A stretch of DNA of 64,000 bases from DASQHW01 sp038238245 (GCA_038238245.1 JBBRXX010000026.1:6117-70116), one strand, 5' to 3'. Shown: positions 25,576 through 34,356, numbered from the stretch's first letter. A program made the numbers and translations. The notes: generated from the letters alone by a model not told the origin.

Positions 25576-26816
25576 GCGTCCGGGTACGGCGTGAACTTGG
25601 CGCACAGGCGATTGGCCTGCTCGCGGACGTCGGCCGTGACGCTGTCGTCGTCGATGGCCGCCAGGACGCGGCCGATCAACGAGGCGATCTCGCGCATCTG
25701 GTCGGGACCCATGCCGGCGGTCGTGCACGACGCGGTGCCGAGCCGCAGACCGCTTGTCACGAACGGCTTCTCCGGATCGTTGGGAATCGCATTCTTGTTG
25801 ACCGTGATACCGGCAAGGTCGAGAGCCTCCTGGGCCACCTTTCCGGTCACGCCGAACGGCCGCAGGTCCACGAGCATGAGATGGTTGTCGGTGCCGCCGG
25901 AGACGATGCGAAAACCCTCTTCGGTGAGCGCGGACGCGAGCGCGCGAGCGTTCACGACGATGTCGGCCGCGTACTGCGCGAAGGACGGCTGGCTCGCCTC
26001 GTGGAACGCCACCGCCTTGGCCGCGATCACGTGCATGAGCGGGCCACCCTGCAACCCCGGGAACACCGCCTTGTCGATGGCCGGCCCATATTCGCTCCGG
26101 CACAGGATCGCGCCCGCGCGCGGGCCTCGCAGCGTCTTGTGCGTCGTGAACGTCACGATGTCGGCGTGCGGCACCGGTGAGGGGTGCGCACCACCCGCGA
26201 CCAGCCCCGCGATGTGCGCGGCATCGACGAGCAACATCGCACCGACCTGGTCGGCGATCGCGCGGAAGGCCTCGAAGTCGATGGTGCGCGGGTACGCGGT
26301 CGCACCGGCGATGATGAGACGGGGACGCTCGCGCACGGCGAGATCGCGGATCACGTCGTAGTCGAGCACCTCGGTCTCGTCGTCGACCCCGTACGCGACG
26401 AAGTCGTACAGCCGGCCGCTGAAGTTCACCGGCGATCCGTGGGTCAGGTGCCCGCCCTGGTCGAGGCGCATCCCCATGACCTTGTCGCCCGGGTCGAGCA
26501 CGGCCATGTACGCAGCCATGTTCGCGTTCGCGCCCGAGTGGGGCTGCACGTTCGCGTACTCGGCGCCGAAGAGCTCCCGCGCCCGTGCGCGCGCCAGCTC
26601 CTCGGCCTGGTCGACCACAAAATTGCCGCCGTAGTAGCGCTTCGCGGGATAACCCTCGGAGTACTTGTTGGTCAGCACCGAGCCTTGCGCCTCGAGCACC
26701 GCACGCGAGGTGAAGTTCTCGGAGGCGATCAGCTGGATCGTCGTGTTCTGCCGCTCGAGCTCGCGCCCGATGATGCCGGCGATCTCGGGATCGGTGCGCT
26801 GCAACGGCGACGTCAT
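25572..26816 (-). CDS. glyA: Serine hydroxymethyltransferase
   Basis: 414 residues. It interconverts serine and glycine with tetrahydrofolate. The PLP lysine is in VTFTTHKTLRGPRAG; the N-terminal IQLIASENFTSRAVLEAQGS and NKYSEGYPAKRYYGG are diagnostic. It overlaps rpiB (ATGA) and wecA (GTGA), giving a tightly coupled rpiB-glyA-wecA unit. Confidence 0.97.
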   Translation of the reverse strand: MTSPLQRTDPEIAGIIGRELERQNTTIQLIASENFTSRAVLEAQGSVLTNKYSEGYPAKRYYGGNFVVDQAEELARARARELFGAEYANVQPHSGANANMAAYMAVLDPGDKVMGMRLDQGGHLTHGSPVNFSGRLYDFVAYGVDDETEVLDYDVIRDLAVRERPRLIIAGATAYPRTIDFEAFRAIADQVGAMLLVDAAHIAGLVAGGAHPSPVPHADIVTFTTHKTLRGPRAGAILCRSEYGPAIDKAVFPGLQGGPLMHVIAAKAVAFHEASQPSFAQYAADIVVNARALASALTEEGFRIVSGGTDNHLMLVDLRPFGVTGKVAQEALDLAGITVNKNAIPNDPEKPFVTSGLRLGTASCTTAGMGPDQMREIASLIGRVLAAIDDDSVTADVREQANRLCAKFTPYPDA

Positions 26817-27265
26817 GCGCCGGCCTCCTGTTGTTCTATTTCGGCGATCTCTTCGAGGCGGCGGATGTGGCGGCCGCCCTCGAACGGTGTCTCGAGGAAG
26901 AGCTGGACGATTTCCTCCGCGAGCGGCGGCGCCACGATACGCGCGCCGATCGACAACACGGTGGCGTCGTTGTGGGCGCGCGCCATGCGCGCGGTGTACA
27001 GGTCGTTGCACAGCGCGGCGCGCGCCCCGCGCACCTTGTTCGCCGAGATCTGCTCACCTTGCCCGCTGCCGCCGAGCACGATGCCGCGTTCCGCGCCGCC
27101 GCCGACGACGGCGCGTGCGACCGCCGCGCAGTACGGCGGGTAGTCGACCGGGTCCTCGGAATGCGTGCCGAGGTCGTCGACATCGTGTCCCCACTCCTTC
27201 AGCAGCTGTACGAGATGCTGCTTCAGTGGGTATCCGGCGTGGTCGCCGCCGATCGCAATCCGCAC
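26813..27265 (-). CDS. rpiB: Ribose-5-phosphate isomerase B, actinobacterial Glu-type
   Basis: 150 residues. It interconverts ribose-5-phosphate and ribulose-5-phosphate. GGDHAGYPLKQHL begins the phosphate-binding region. The catalytic segment reads GIVLGGSGQGEQISANKV: the Cys base of E. coli RpiB is replaced and a Glu in GEQI takes its role, as established for the mycobacterial enzyme. GTG start at 27265; TACACT 7 bases upstream suggests leaderless initiation. Confidence 0.95.
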   Translation of the reverse strand: MRIAIGGDHAGYPLKQHLVQLLKEWGHDVDDLGTHSEDPVDYPPYCAAVARAVVGGGAERGIVLGGSGQGEQISANKVRGARAALCNDLYTARMARAHNDATVLSIGARIVAPPLAEEIVQLFLETPFEGGRHIRRLEEIAEIEQQEAGA

Positions 27266-27272
27266 TCAGGCG

Positions 27273-27278
27273 AGTGTA
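27273..27278 (-). promoter_or_regulatory. -10 element (TACACT) of the rpiB-glyA-wecA operon
   Basis: Minus-strand TACACT is 7 bases before the rpiB GTG; the transcript would be leaderless. Confidence 0.6.
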
Positions 27279-27303
27279 CTCAGCGGTTGGCGCACCCCCG
27301 CAG

Positions 27304-27329
27304 TACGTTCTGCACCAAGGATGGTGCAG
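27304..27329 (+). promoter_or_regulatory. Promoter and palindromic operator of the Fe-S nuclease pair
   Basis: TACGTT (27304-27309) is a fitting -10 box. It is followed directly by a perfect 8-bp inverted repeat CTGCACCA-AGGA-TGGTGCAG (27310-27329) that straddles the expected transcription start. The ribosome site GAGGGAG and GTG at 27342 follow. The repeat could bind a repressor or form a 5' hairpin. Confidence 0.55.
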
Positions 27330-27341
27330 CGAGGGAGCCAC

Positions 27342-28049
27342 GTGCGGGAGGGAAATACGGACGAGCTGCCCAGGGTCACGCCGTCGCTGCTGCGGCGGGC
27401 GGACACCATGTGTCGCCGCCGCCTTGCGCACGAGCACGAGTCGGGTCGCAAGCTGTCGCCGCTCGGCGACGCGCCGTTCGAGGTGTCGAACCGACTCACC
27501 GCGGATGCAATCACCTGGCACCGCGGCGCGGTCGCGCCGGAGCACGGCTTTCCTGATCCGATCGATCTCGAGCCCGAGCAGCGCGCGGCGTATCGCGCCG
27601 CCGCGGACGCGTACCTGCGCATGTTCGGCGGCGTCGAGATCGCGGTCGATGACCTCGGCTGGTCGACCGACCTCGTCGGCGTCGGCGTTCGATTGCTCGG
27701 CCCGGTCGGCATCCCGGTGGTGCACACCAACGGCGTGCACGAGTTGCGGATACTGCGGATCGGTGCGCGCCTGCCGCTGGTCGACAGCGTCGACATCCGC
27801 TTCGCACTCTTGCGCGTGCACGAGTGGGCGACCGAGCGTGTGCACCTCGTCGCCGTCGACCTGCTCGAGGATCACTCCGTCGAGTACGAGCTCGACATGG
27901 GCGAGAAACTCGACGACGCACGCGCGTGGCTGATCTCGCGCGTCGAGGTCATACGCGCTCGCGCGCATCCTCGCTACACCGCGGTGGGCGGCGACTGTCG
28001 CGATTGCCCGTGTATCCCGGGCTGCCCGCAGCTCACGAGGTCGTTGTGA
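27342..28049 (+). CDS. Degenerate PD-(D/E)XK-like protein with Fe-S cluster cysteines
   Basis: 235 residues from a GTG preceded by GAGGGAGCCAC. One Cys near the N-terminus (TMCRRRLAHEH) and a C-terminal GDCRDCPCIPGC (CxxCx5C spacing) match the 4Fe-4S arrangement of AddB/Cas4-type nucleases, and the next gene has the same spacing. Where an active nuclease would have Asp and a D-x-K strand pair, this protein has VGVRLLGP and LRILRIGARL, so the catalytic acids and Lys look lost. It may be a non-cleaving DNA-binding partner of the following nuclease. Identification as a nuclease fold is my inference from cysteine spacing and layout. Confidence 0.6.
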   Translation: MREGNTDELPRVTPSLLRRADTMCRRRLAHEHESGRKLSPLGDAPFEVSNRLTADAITWHRGAVAPEHGFPDPIDLEPEQRAAYRAAADAYLRMFGGVEIAVDDLGWSTDLVGVGVRLLGPVGIPVVHTNGVHELRILRIGARLPLVDSVDIRFALLRVHEWATERVHLVAVDLLEDHSVEYELDMGEKLDDARAWLISRVEVIRARAHPRYTAVGGDCRDCPCIPGCPQLTRSL

Positions 28050-28825
28050 GTGCGGTGCGGCTGCCCCAGATCGTGCGGCTCACGCCGTCGAATTACGCCG
28101 ATTTCCTGTGGTGCCGCCGGCTCTACTTTACGAGCGCGCTGCTACGCGTCCCTCCCAGCGACTCGGGTCGATCTCCTGATCAGGGGCACCTCGTCCACGC
28201 CGTGCTCCAGGAGCTCCACACGACCGGCACCTGCCACGACGACACGCACGTCTCGAACGTGTTGAGCGCCGCGCAGGCCGACACTGATCAGATGCGCGCG
28301 TTCGTCGAGCGCCACGCGCGCCGGTGTCCGGCCGAGGTCGAGGCTGCCGCCCACGAGGTCGACCGGGCCCGCTTTCACAAGGAGCCCGTGCCGATGTTCC
28401 TGGCGTCGGCCCGGATCGATGTGGTGTGGATCCACGACGGGCTCCTGGACGTGCGCGACTACAAGACCGGCGCACTCCGGTACGAGCGCCTCGCCGACGA
28501 CCCCCGAGCGCGCGTGCAGGCGTGGGTGATGGCCCGCGACGCCCGCCGCACCAACCTTCGACTGCAGTTGCGCTACGAGCACCTGCAACCGGAGGTCGAT
28601 GACGATCCCGAGCCGTGGGAGCCGGGCGACGACGACCTCGCGGAGATCGAGCACGAGTTGCGCGACGCCGTCGCCGACATGTGGCGAACCGACGACTGGA
28701 AGGGCGTCGCCGAGATCGAGGTGTGTCGCACCTGCCGCTACCGGTCGATCTGTCGCGACAGCGTGGCGCCCGGCGAGCCCGTCTGGCCCGTCCTCAGCGC
28801 CGGAGACGACGAAGCCGACCGGTAG
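28046..28825 (+). CDS. Cas4/AddB-like PD-(D/E)XK nuclease with Fe-S cluster
   Basis: 259 residues, GTGA-coupled to the previous gene. FLWCRRLYFTSALL supplies the first cluster Cys, QGHLVHAVLQELH a His motif, LASARIDVVW and LDVRDYKTGALR the catalytic Asp, Asp and Lys, and VCRTCRYRSICRDS the remaining cluster cysteines. Cas4-type enzymes process DNA ends or CRISPR prespacers, and AddB-type domains resect breaks. No cas genes or CRISPR array are nearby, so repair or an unknown defence role is more likely. It is plus-stranded within a mainly minus-strand backbone. Confidence 0.82.
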   Translation: MSAVRLPQIVRLTPSNYADFLWCRRLYFTSALLRVPPSDSGRSPDQGHLVHAVLQELHTTGTCHDDTHVSNVLSAAQADTDQMRAFVERHARRCPAEVEAAAHEVDRARFHKEPVPMFLASARIDVVWIHDGLLDVRDYKTGALRYERLADDPRARVQAWVMARDARRTNLRLQLRYEHLQPEVDDDPEPWEPGDDDLAEIEHELRDAVADMWRTDDWKGVAEIEVCRTCRYRSICRDSVAPGEPVWPVLSAGDDEADR

Positions 28826-28828
28826 CGT
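28823..28828 (+). promoter_or_regulatory. Possible -10 element (TAGCGT) for the thiolase-like gene
   Basis: TAGCGT overlaps the nuclease stop codon and lies 38 bases before the GTG at 28867. No clear -35 is visible. Confidence 0.3.
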
Positions 28829-28866
28829 GCCGGTCATCGTGCAGACGCAACGAGGGGCCCATCGTC

Positions 28867-30351
28867 GTGGTTGATCCGCGTTCGCCGGTGGTCGTCGGTG
28901 TCGGGCAGGTGAACCAACGGGCGACGGCCGAAGATGCGCGCCCGCCCATCGACCTGCTCGTCGATGCCGCGCGCGCCGCCGATCGCGACAGTGGCGTGTC
29001 GTTGCTCGCGCGCACCGACATCATCGCGGTGGTCGCGATCGGGTCGTGGCGCTACGCCGACCCCGGCGCATTTCTCGCACGCCTGCTGCACATCGAGCCG
29101 CGCGCGACCGCGTTGTCCACGGTCGGCGGGAACAGCCCGCAGCTCTTGGTCAACGAGTTCGCGGCGCGGATCTCGCGCGGCGAATGTGATGTGGTGCTGA
29201 TCGGTGGCGCGGAGTCGATGCACGCGCGCTGGCGCGCCCGGCGTGAGCCACGCGTGCATCTCGAATGGGACGACGGCGGTGACACCCCGTGCGACTGGGT
29301 GATCGGCGACGATCGACCAGGGGCGAGTGAGTACGAGATGGCGCACCTCGCGGTCGCGCCGACGATGGTGTACCCGCTCTTCGAGACGGCGCTGCGGGCG
29401 AGCCGCGGGCACAGCATCGACGAGCACCAGAAGCGAGTGAGCGAGATGTGGGCGGCATTCGCCGAGGTCGCAGCGGGGAACCCGCACGCGTGGTCCCGTG
29501 AGTCGTACACGCCGGAGGAGATCCGCACGGTCTCGCCCGAGAACCGCATGGTGTGCTTCCCGTACCCGAAGCGCATGTGCGCGAACATCGACGTCGACCA
29601 GGGCGCGGCGCTGCTGTTGTGCTCCTACGAGGCGGCGCGTGACGCCGGCGTCTCGGCTGATCGAATGGTGTTCCTGCACGGAGCCGCCGAGGCCCACGAC
29701 CACTGGTTCGTCACCGAACGCGCATCGCTCTCCGCCTCACCGGCGATCGAGCTGACGACCGGAAGCGCGCTCGGGGCAGCCGACGTGCGGGTCGACGACA
29801 TCGCGCACTTCGATCTCTACTCGTGCTTTCCGTCCGCCGTGCAGACCGCGAGCGCCGCACTGGGCCTGACCGACGACGACACGCGCCCGCGCACGGTCAC
29901 GGGCGGTCTGGGCTTCGCCGGCGGCCCGGTCAACAACTATCCGACGCACGGCATCGCGCGCATGGTCGAGACGCTCCGCGCCGAACCGGGCGCCTACGGC
30001 CTCACGACCGCGTTGGGCTGGTACGTCACCAAGCACGCCGCCGCGCTGTGGTCGGCCCGGCCGCCCGCGCGGCCGTTCGTCGTCGGTCACGACCAGGAGC
30101 GCGTCGACGCACTCCCCCGCCGCGAGCCGGCCGGGCTCATCGAGACGACTGCAACCGTCGAAGCGACATCGGTCGCGTTCGAACGCGACGGCACGCCATC
30201 GGTCGGGATCGTGACCGCGCTGCTCGACGACGGCCGGCGGGCGATCGCCAACGTGCGCGAGGCCGACACCCTCCGCTCGATGACCGCCGAGCCGTGGGAG
30301 GGTCGCGTGGTGAAGTTGACGAACGACGGTGCGACGAACGGCCTGGCGTGA
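28867..30351 (+). CDS. Thiolase-like acetyl-CoA acetyltransferase family protein lacking the nucleophilic Cys
   Basis: 494 residues in the SCP-x/thiolase-like group common in actinobacteria. The fold is clear (LIGGAESMHARW, FDLYSCFPSAVQTASAALGL, GGLGFAGGPVNNYPTHGIAR). In true thiolases the first half holds a nucleophilic Cys in a C-x-S-G motif; here the matching position reads VGGNSPQLLVNEF with no Cys. The late His region (YPTHG) is kept. It may bind acyl-CoA or steroid-type substrates without classical thiolysis. A C-terminal OB-like part (VEATSVAFERDGTPSVGIVT) is present. Confidence 0.85.
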   Translation: MVDPRSPVVVGVGQVNQRATAEDARPPIDLLVDAARAADRDSGVSLLARTDIIAVVAIGSWRYADPGAFLARLLHIEPRATALSTVGGNSPQLLVNEFAARISRGECDVVLIGGAESMHARWRARREPRVHLEWDDGGDTPCDWVIGDDRPGASEYEMAHLAVAPTMVYPLFETALRASRGHSIDEHQKRVSEMWAAFAEVAAGNPHAWSRESYTPEEIRTVSPENRMVCFPYPKRMCANIDVDQGAALLLCSYEAARDAGVSADRMVFLHGAAEAHDHWFVTERASLSASPAIELTTGSALGAADVRVDDIAHFDLYSCFPSAVQTASAALGLTDDDTRPRTVTGGLGFAGGPVNNYPTHGIARMVETLRAEPGAYGLTTALGWYVTKHAAALWSARPPARPFVVGHDQERVDALPRREPAGLIETTATVEATSVAFERDGTPSVGIVTALLDDGRRAIANVREADTLRSMTAEPWEGRVVKLTNDGATNGLA

Positions 30352-30352
30352 C

Positions 30353-30754
30353 GTGACCACGACCGAACCATCTCGCCTGCGCATGCTGGCGCGCGGTGCG
30401 ACCCGCCGCTGCCCGCGCTGCGGCGCGGGCAAGCTCTTTCACCGTTGGTTCGCGATGGTGGACAGCTGCCCGCGCTGCGGGATGAAGTTCGAACGCGAAC
30501 CCGGATACTGGACCGGCGCCATCGCCATCAACACGATCGTCGTCGGCGGCCTGTTCACGATCGTGCTCGTCGTCGCGATGATCTTGACGGTGCCCGACAT
30601 TCCGTGGGTCACCGTGTTGATGGTCGTCGTCCCGTTGATGACGATCGGGCCGATGATCGTCTACCCGTTCTCGAAGACCCTGTGGTTGGCGGTCGACCTC
30701 GGCTTCTTGCAGCGACTCGGGATCAACTGGGACGAAGGTCGATCGTCAACGTGA
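30353..30754 (+). CDS. DUF983 zinc-ribbon membrane protein
   Basis: 133 residues from the GTG just after the thiolase stop. Two CPRC motifs (RRCPRCGAGKLFHRW and DSCPRCGMKFE) form a zinc ribbon, followed by two membrane helices (AINTIVVGGLFTIVLVVAMI and VTVLMVVVPLMTIGPMIVYP). DUF983 proteins have no established role. The 3' end overlaps a convergent small gene by 32 bases. Confidence 0.88.
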   Translation: MTTTEPSRLRMLARGATRRCPRCGAGKLFHRWFAMVDSCPRCGMKFEREPGYWTGAIAINTIVVGGLFTIVLVVAMILTVPDIPWVTVLMVVVPLMTIGPMIVYPFSKTLWLAVDLGFLQRLGINWDEGRSST

Positions 30755-30944
30755 GCACACCGTCGACGAAGGTCCAGCGCGCGTCGCCGATCAACGCGTA
30801 GTCCTGGAAGTCGAGCTGCGCCTGATCTACGAAGTGCTGCCGTTCAGGCCCGGCGACGGGCGGCAGCGGTCGCTTGCGGACCGCCTCGGCCCGATCGCGG
30901 AAGCGGGCGAGCATCCCGTCGACGTCGAGCTGGTCGTCGGCCAT
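30723..30944 (-). CDS. Small uncharacterised protein after prmC
   Basis: 73 residues starting 11 bases after the prmC stop. It reads MADDQLDVDGMLARFRDRAE, then PERQHFVDQAQLDFQDYALI and DGVLTLTIDLRPS. A helical N-terminal part and a beta-rich C-terminus are visible; I do not recognise the family. Its position in the prfA-prmC transcription unit and normal codon use support a real gene. Confidence 0.65.
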   Translation of the reverse strand: MADDQLDVDGMLARFRDRAEAVRKRPLPPVAGPERQHFVDQAQLDFQDYALIGDARWTFVDGVLTLTIDLRPS

Positions 30945-30955
30945 GAAGTCGCAAG

Positions 30956-31879
30956 CTACCCGGTACGCGCGACGAGTACTCGCGGCCGCCCCGCGAGGTC
31001 GTCGCGCACGAACACTTCGCGGTAGCCGAGCTCGAATGCGTAGCGCTGCATGTCCGCGCCCTGGTGCGGCGCGAGCTCGAGCACCACGGTGCCCCCCGGT
31101 GCCAGCCATCCCGGCACCTCGTCGAGCAGCGCCTCGATCGCCTCCGTGCCCTTGGGTCCCGCGACCAGCGCAGCGCGGGGCTCGTACAAGCGCACGTCGT
31201 CGGGCAACGCGGCGACCTCGTGCTCGGCGACGTACGGCGGGTTCGCGACGACCATTTGCAACGAGCCTCGTAACGCCGCCGGCAGCGCGTCGAACCACGA
31301 GCCCGCGGTCGCCAGGCGCACGCGCGTGGCCGCGCATCCGGCAATGTTTGCCCGCGCGACCGCGAGCGCATCTTCGCTCGCATCGCTCGCCCAGACTTCG
31401 ACATCGGGCAGCTCCGCTTCGAGCGCCAGCGCGATCGCACCCGACCCCGTACCAAGATCGACAACTATGGGTCGACTCCGCGCTCCGCTCCCCTCCGGTC
31501 GCTGCGCTGTCGTCTCCTGGTGGCGGGAGCGGCGGAGACCGAGGCGTTCCGCTTCCTCCAACGCGATCTCGACCACGAGCTCGGTCTCGGGCCGCGGGAT
31601 CAGCACCCGGCGGTCGACCATGAGGTCGAGGCCACGGAACGACCATGCGCCCAGGACATATTGCAGCGGTTCGCCCGCGAGACGACGAGCGACCATGTCG
31701 TGCAGGCGCGCTTCTGCGCGTGCCGGTGGTCGAACCTCCGCGGCCTCGAGCCATTCGTCGGCGTCGTAGCCCGACGCCCGCTCCACCATGAAACGCGCCT
31801 CGGCATCGGCGGGAATGATGCCCGCATCTGCCAACTGCCCGGCTGCATCGGCACGTAGCCCGCGCCACGTCGGTGTCAT
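30956..31879 (-). CDS. prmC: Peptide chain release factor N5-glutamine methyltransferase
   Basis: 307 residues. It methylates the Gln of the GGQ motif of release factors. VVDLGTGSGAIALALEAELP binds SAM, and VVANPPYVAEHEV is the NPPY catalytic motif. The N-terminal helical substrate domain is present (ADAEARFMVERASGYD). Residues between the domains (HQETTAQRPEGSGARSRP) are longer than usual. It starts at ATG 31879, 10 bases after prfA, its substrate gene. Confidence 0.95.
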   Translation of the reverse strand: MTPTWRGLRADAAGQLADAGIIPADAEARFMVERASGYDADEWLEAAEVRPPARAEARLHDMVARRLAGEPLQYVLGAWSFRGLDLMVDRRVLIPRPETELVVEIALEEAERLGLRRSRHQETTAQRPEGSGARSRPIVVDLGTGSGAIALALEAELPDVEVWASDASEDALAVARANIAGCAATRVRLATAGSWFDALPAALRGSLQMVVANPPYVAEHEVAALPDDVRLYEPRAALVAGPKGTEAIEALLDEVPGWLAPGGTVVLELAPHQGADMQRYAFELGYREVFVRDDLAGRPRVLVARTG

Positions 31880-31889
31880 CGCGCCCGGG

Positions 31890-32954
31890 CTACTCGCCAC
31901 CGAGCTGTCGGGCGCGCTCGTCGGCGGCCAGCGCGTCGACGACGTCGTCCAGCTCCCCTTCGAGCACACGGTCGAGGGAATGCTGCGTGAAACCGATGCG
32001 ATGATCGGTCACGCGGTTGTCCTTGAAGTTGTACGTGCGGATCTTCTCCGACCGTCCGCCACCCTTCACCTGGTCGCGCCGCGCTGCGCTGACCTCGGCC
32101 TGCTGACGATCCTGCTCGGCCTGCAACAATCGTGCCCGCAAGATGCGCATCGCCTTCTCACGGTTCTGGAGCTGGCTCTTCTCGTCCTGACACGTGACGA
32201 CCAGCCCCGTGGGCTTGTGCGTCAGCCGCACCGCGGAGTCGGTGGTGTTCACCGACTGGCCGCCCGGTCCGGTGGCGCGATACACGTCGATCTCGAGATC
32301 GTTCGGGTCGATCGCCACGTCGACTTCGTCGGCTTCGGGCAGCACGGCGACAGTCGCCGCGCTCGTGTGCACGCGACCCTGGCTCTCGGTCACCGGCACA
32401 CGCTGCACCCGGTGCGGTCCACCCTCGTACTTGAGGCGACTCCATGCGTCGTCCCCCTTCACGAGGAACGTCACGTCGCGGTAGCCGCCGTGCTCGGACG
32501 GCTGGCTGGAGAGCACCTCGGTACGCAGGCCGTGGCGCTCGGCGAAGCGCTGGTACATGCGATAGAGGTCGCCCGCCCAGAGGTTGGCCTCCTCGCCTCC
32601 CTCCGTGCCCTGGATCTCCACGATCACATTGCGACCCTCGTTCGGGTCGCGGGGCACCAACAGCTCCTTGATCTCGGCTTCGAGCTCCGCGAGGCGCCGT
32701 TCCTGCTTGGCGAGCTCGTCGCCGACGTACTCCCGCATCGTGGCGTCCGTCTCGCCCTCGAGGAGCCCGCGGGCGGAGGCCACTTCCTCGGACACGTTCT
32801 TCCATTCGCGGTACGCGTCGACCACGGCCTTGAGCTCCGCGGCGCGCCGGCCCGCGGTGCGGGCGGCCCGGCGGTCGCCGGTGGCATAGATACGGGGAAG
32901 ATCCGCCTCGAGCCGGTCGAACTCGGCTTCGAGGGGTTCGAGGTGCTCGAACAT
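31890..32954 (-). CDS. prfA: Peptide chain release factor 1
   Basis: 354 residues. GPGGQSVNTTDSAVRL holds the GGQ that triggers peptide release. The codon-reading tripeptide is PVT in HRVQRVPVTESQGRVHTS, as in mycobacteria, instead of the PAT of E. coli. The N-terminal helical domain is complete. TACCCT ends 9 bases before the ATG, giving a very short or absent leader. Confidence 0.97.
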   Translation of the reverse strand: MFEHLEPLEAEFDRLEADLPRIYATGDRRAARTAGRRAAELKAVVDAYREWKNVSEEVASARGLLEGETDATMREYVGDELAKQERRLAELEAEIKELLVPRDPNEGRNVIVEIQGTEGGEEANLWAGDLYRMYQRFAERHGLRTEVLSSQPSEHGGYRDVTFLVKGDDAWSRLKYEGGPHRVQRVPVTESQGRVHTSAATVAVLPEADEVDVAIDPNDLEIDVYRATGPGGQSVNTTDSAVRLTHKPTGLVVTCQDEKSQLQNREKAMRILRARLLQAEQDRQQAEVSAARRDQVKGGGRSEKIRTYNFKDNRVTDHRIGFTQHSLDRVLEGELDDVVDALAADERARQLGGE

Positions 32955-32985
32955 CGAGGTTCGAGGGTACCGGCCCCCGGGACGG

Positions 32986-34356
32986 TTACCGGTTGTTGAT
33001 CAGGTTCTCGATCCCGCCCGGGCCGATCGCGCTCTGCTCGGCGAACTGGTCGAGCATCTGGTGGAACTCGTCGTTGCCGAACCGGTCGGCCATGGCCCGA
33101 GGGATCGCGGGGAACGCGTAGTCCTCCGACGGCAACGGCGGGTGGTCCTCGGCGGGCTTGCGCGTCATTACCTCGTCGATGATCGGCGCGAGTCGCTGCT
33201 CCTTGTCGCGCGTCAGCTTGTCGTCGCGCTCCTTGAACTCCGGCAAGACCTCCCGGCCGAACAGCTCGAGCGCCTCCATGATGTGCTCGTGTCGGTTCTT
33301 ACCGGCCTGGGAGCAGAAGATCACCTGGTCGACGCCGCACTCCTCGTACCGCTGGAGGTACTCACGCAACTGCTCGGGTGTACCGACCGCGCCGCGCAAC
33401 CCGCCGATGCCTTCGCCCACGACCTTGGCGCCGAGCCGGTCCTGGTTCTCGGACGCGGCGATGACCGCTTCGGGGTCGTAACCGTGCTCGGCCCGGCGTT
33501 GCTGGAACTCGTCCCACACGCTGGTGTGCGCAGGACGGTGGCGCCCGAACACGTAGTAGTGCGCGAGCGAGTAGCCGAAGAAGTTCGCGCCTTCGAGACC
33601 GCGGCGCATCGCTTCATCCTCGTCGGGGTGGCACATGAACGTCGTGACACACGCGACGTTGGCGTTGACGGCGTCGCCGATCGGCACACCTTCCTTGGCC
33701 AGCGTGGTGTAGTAGTCGTCGACCCACCATTTGGCCTCTTCGGGGTCGACGAACGCGAACGCAAGCGCGCCGATCGCCTTCTGGGCCGCGAGGTGGATCG
33801 TGTCGCGGCGGCTGCAGGCCACCCACACCGGCGGATGCGGTTTCTGGCGCGGCTTCGGCAAGACGTTGCGCGGCGGCATCGTCACGAATTCACCGGAGTG
33901 ACCGGTGAACGGCTCCTCGGACATGCACCGGATCGCGACGCGTAGGCCTTCCTCCCACATCGCACGCTTCTTCTCGGGTTCGATCATGAACCCACCGAGC
34001 TCGGCTTCCGACGAGGACTCGCCGGTGCCGAAATCCACACGACCGTTGCTCACGAGATCGAGCATCGAGATGCGCTCCGCGATGCGCGCGGGATGGTTGA
34101 ACATCGGCGGCGTCTGCACGATGCCGTGCCCCAACCGGATGTCCCTGGTGCGCTGGCTCGCGGCGGCGAGGAACACTTCCGGCGCGCTCGAGTGCGAATA
34201 CTCCTCGAGGAAGTGGTGCTCGACCTCCCACGCGTAGTCGATGCCGATGCTGTCGGCGTAGGCGATCTGTTCGAGCGCGTCCTGGATCAACCGGTACTCG
34301 GAATCCTCCGCCCAGGGACGCGGCAGCTGGTGCTCGTAGAAGATCCCGAATTTCAT
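32986..34356 (-). CDS. LLM class flavin-dependent oxidoreductase (luciferase-like)
   Basis: 456 residues with the bacterial luciferase-like barrel: MKFGIFYEHQLPRPW, AWEVEHHFLEEYSHSSAPEV, HGIVQTPPMFNHPARIAERI and NGRVDFGTGESSSEAELGGF. These enzymes use reduced FMN or F420 to oxidise small molecules. FMN versus F420 cannot be decided by eye. Its start overlaps the end of the ferritin-like gene (ATGA), a strong sign of joint function. The C-terminal 100 residues beyond the barrel are longer than in many relatives. Confidence 0.92.
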   Translation of the reverse strand: MKFGIFYEHQLPRPWAEDSEYRLIQDALEQIAYADSIGIDYAWEVEHHFLEEYSHSSAPEVFLAAASQRTRDIRLGHGIVQTPPMFNHPARIAERISMLDLVSNGRVDFGTGESSSEAELGGFMIEPEKKRAMWEEGLRVAIRCMSEEPFTGHSGEFVTMPPRNVLPKPRQKPHPPVWVACSRRDTIHLAAQKAIGALAFAFVDPEEAKWWVDDYYTTLAKEGVPIGDAVNANVACVTTFMCHPDEDEAMRRGLEGANFFGYSLAHYYVFGRHRPAHTSVWDEFQQRRAEHGYDPEAVIAASENQDRLGAKVVGEGIGGLRGAVGTPEQLREYLQRYEECGVDQVIFCSQAGKNRHEHIMEALELFGREVLPEFKERDDKLTRDKEQRLAPIIDEVMTRKPAEDHPPLPSEDYAFPAIPRAMADRFGNDEFHQMLDQFAEQSAIGPGGIENLINNR

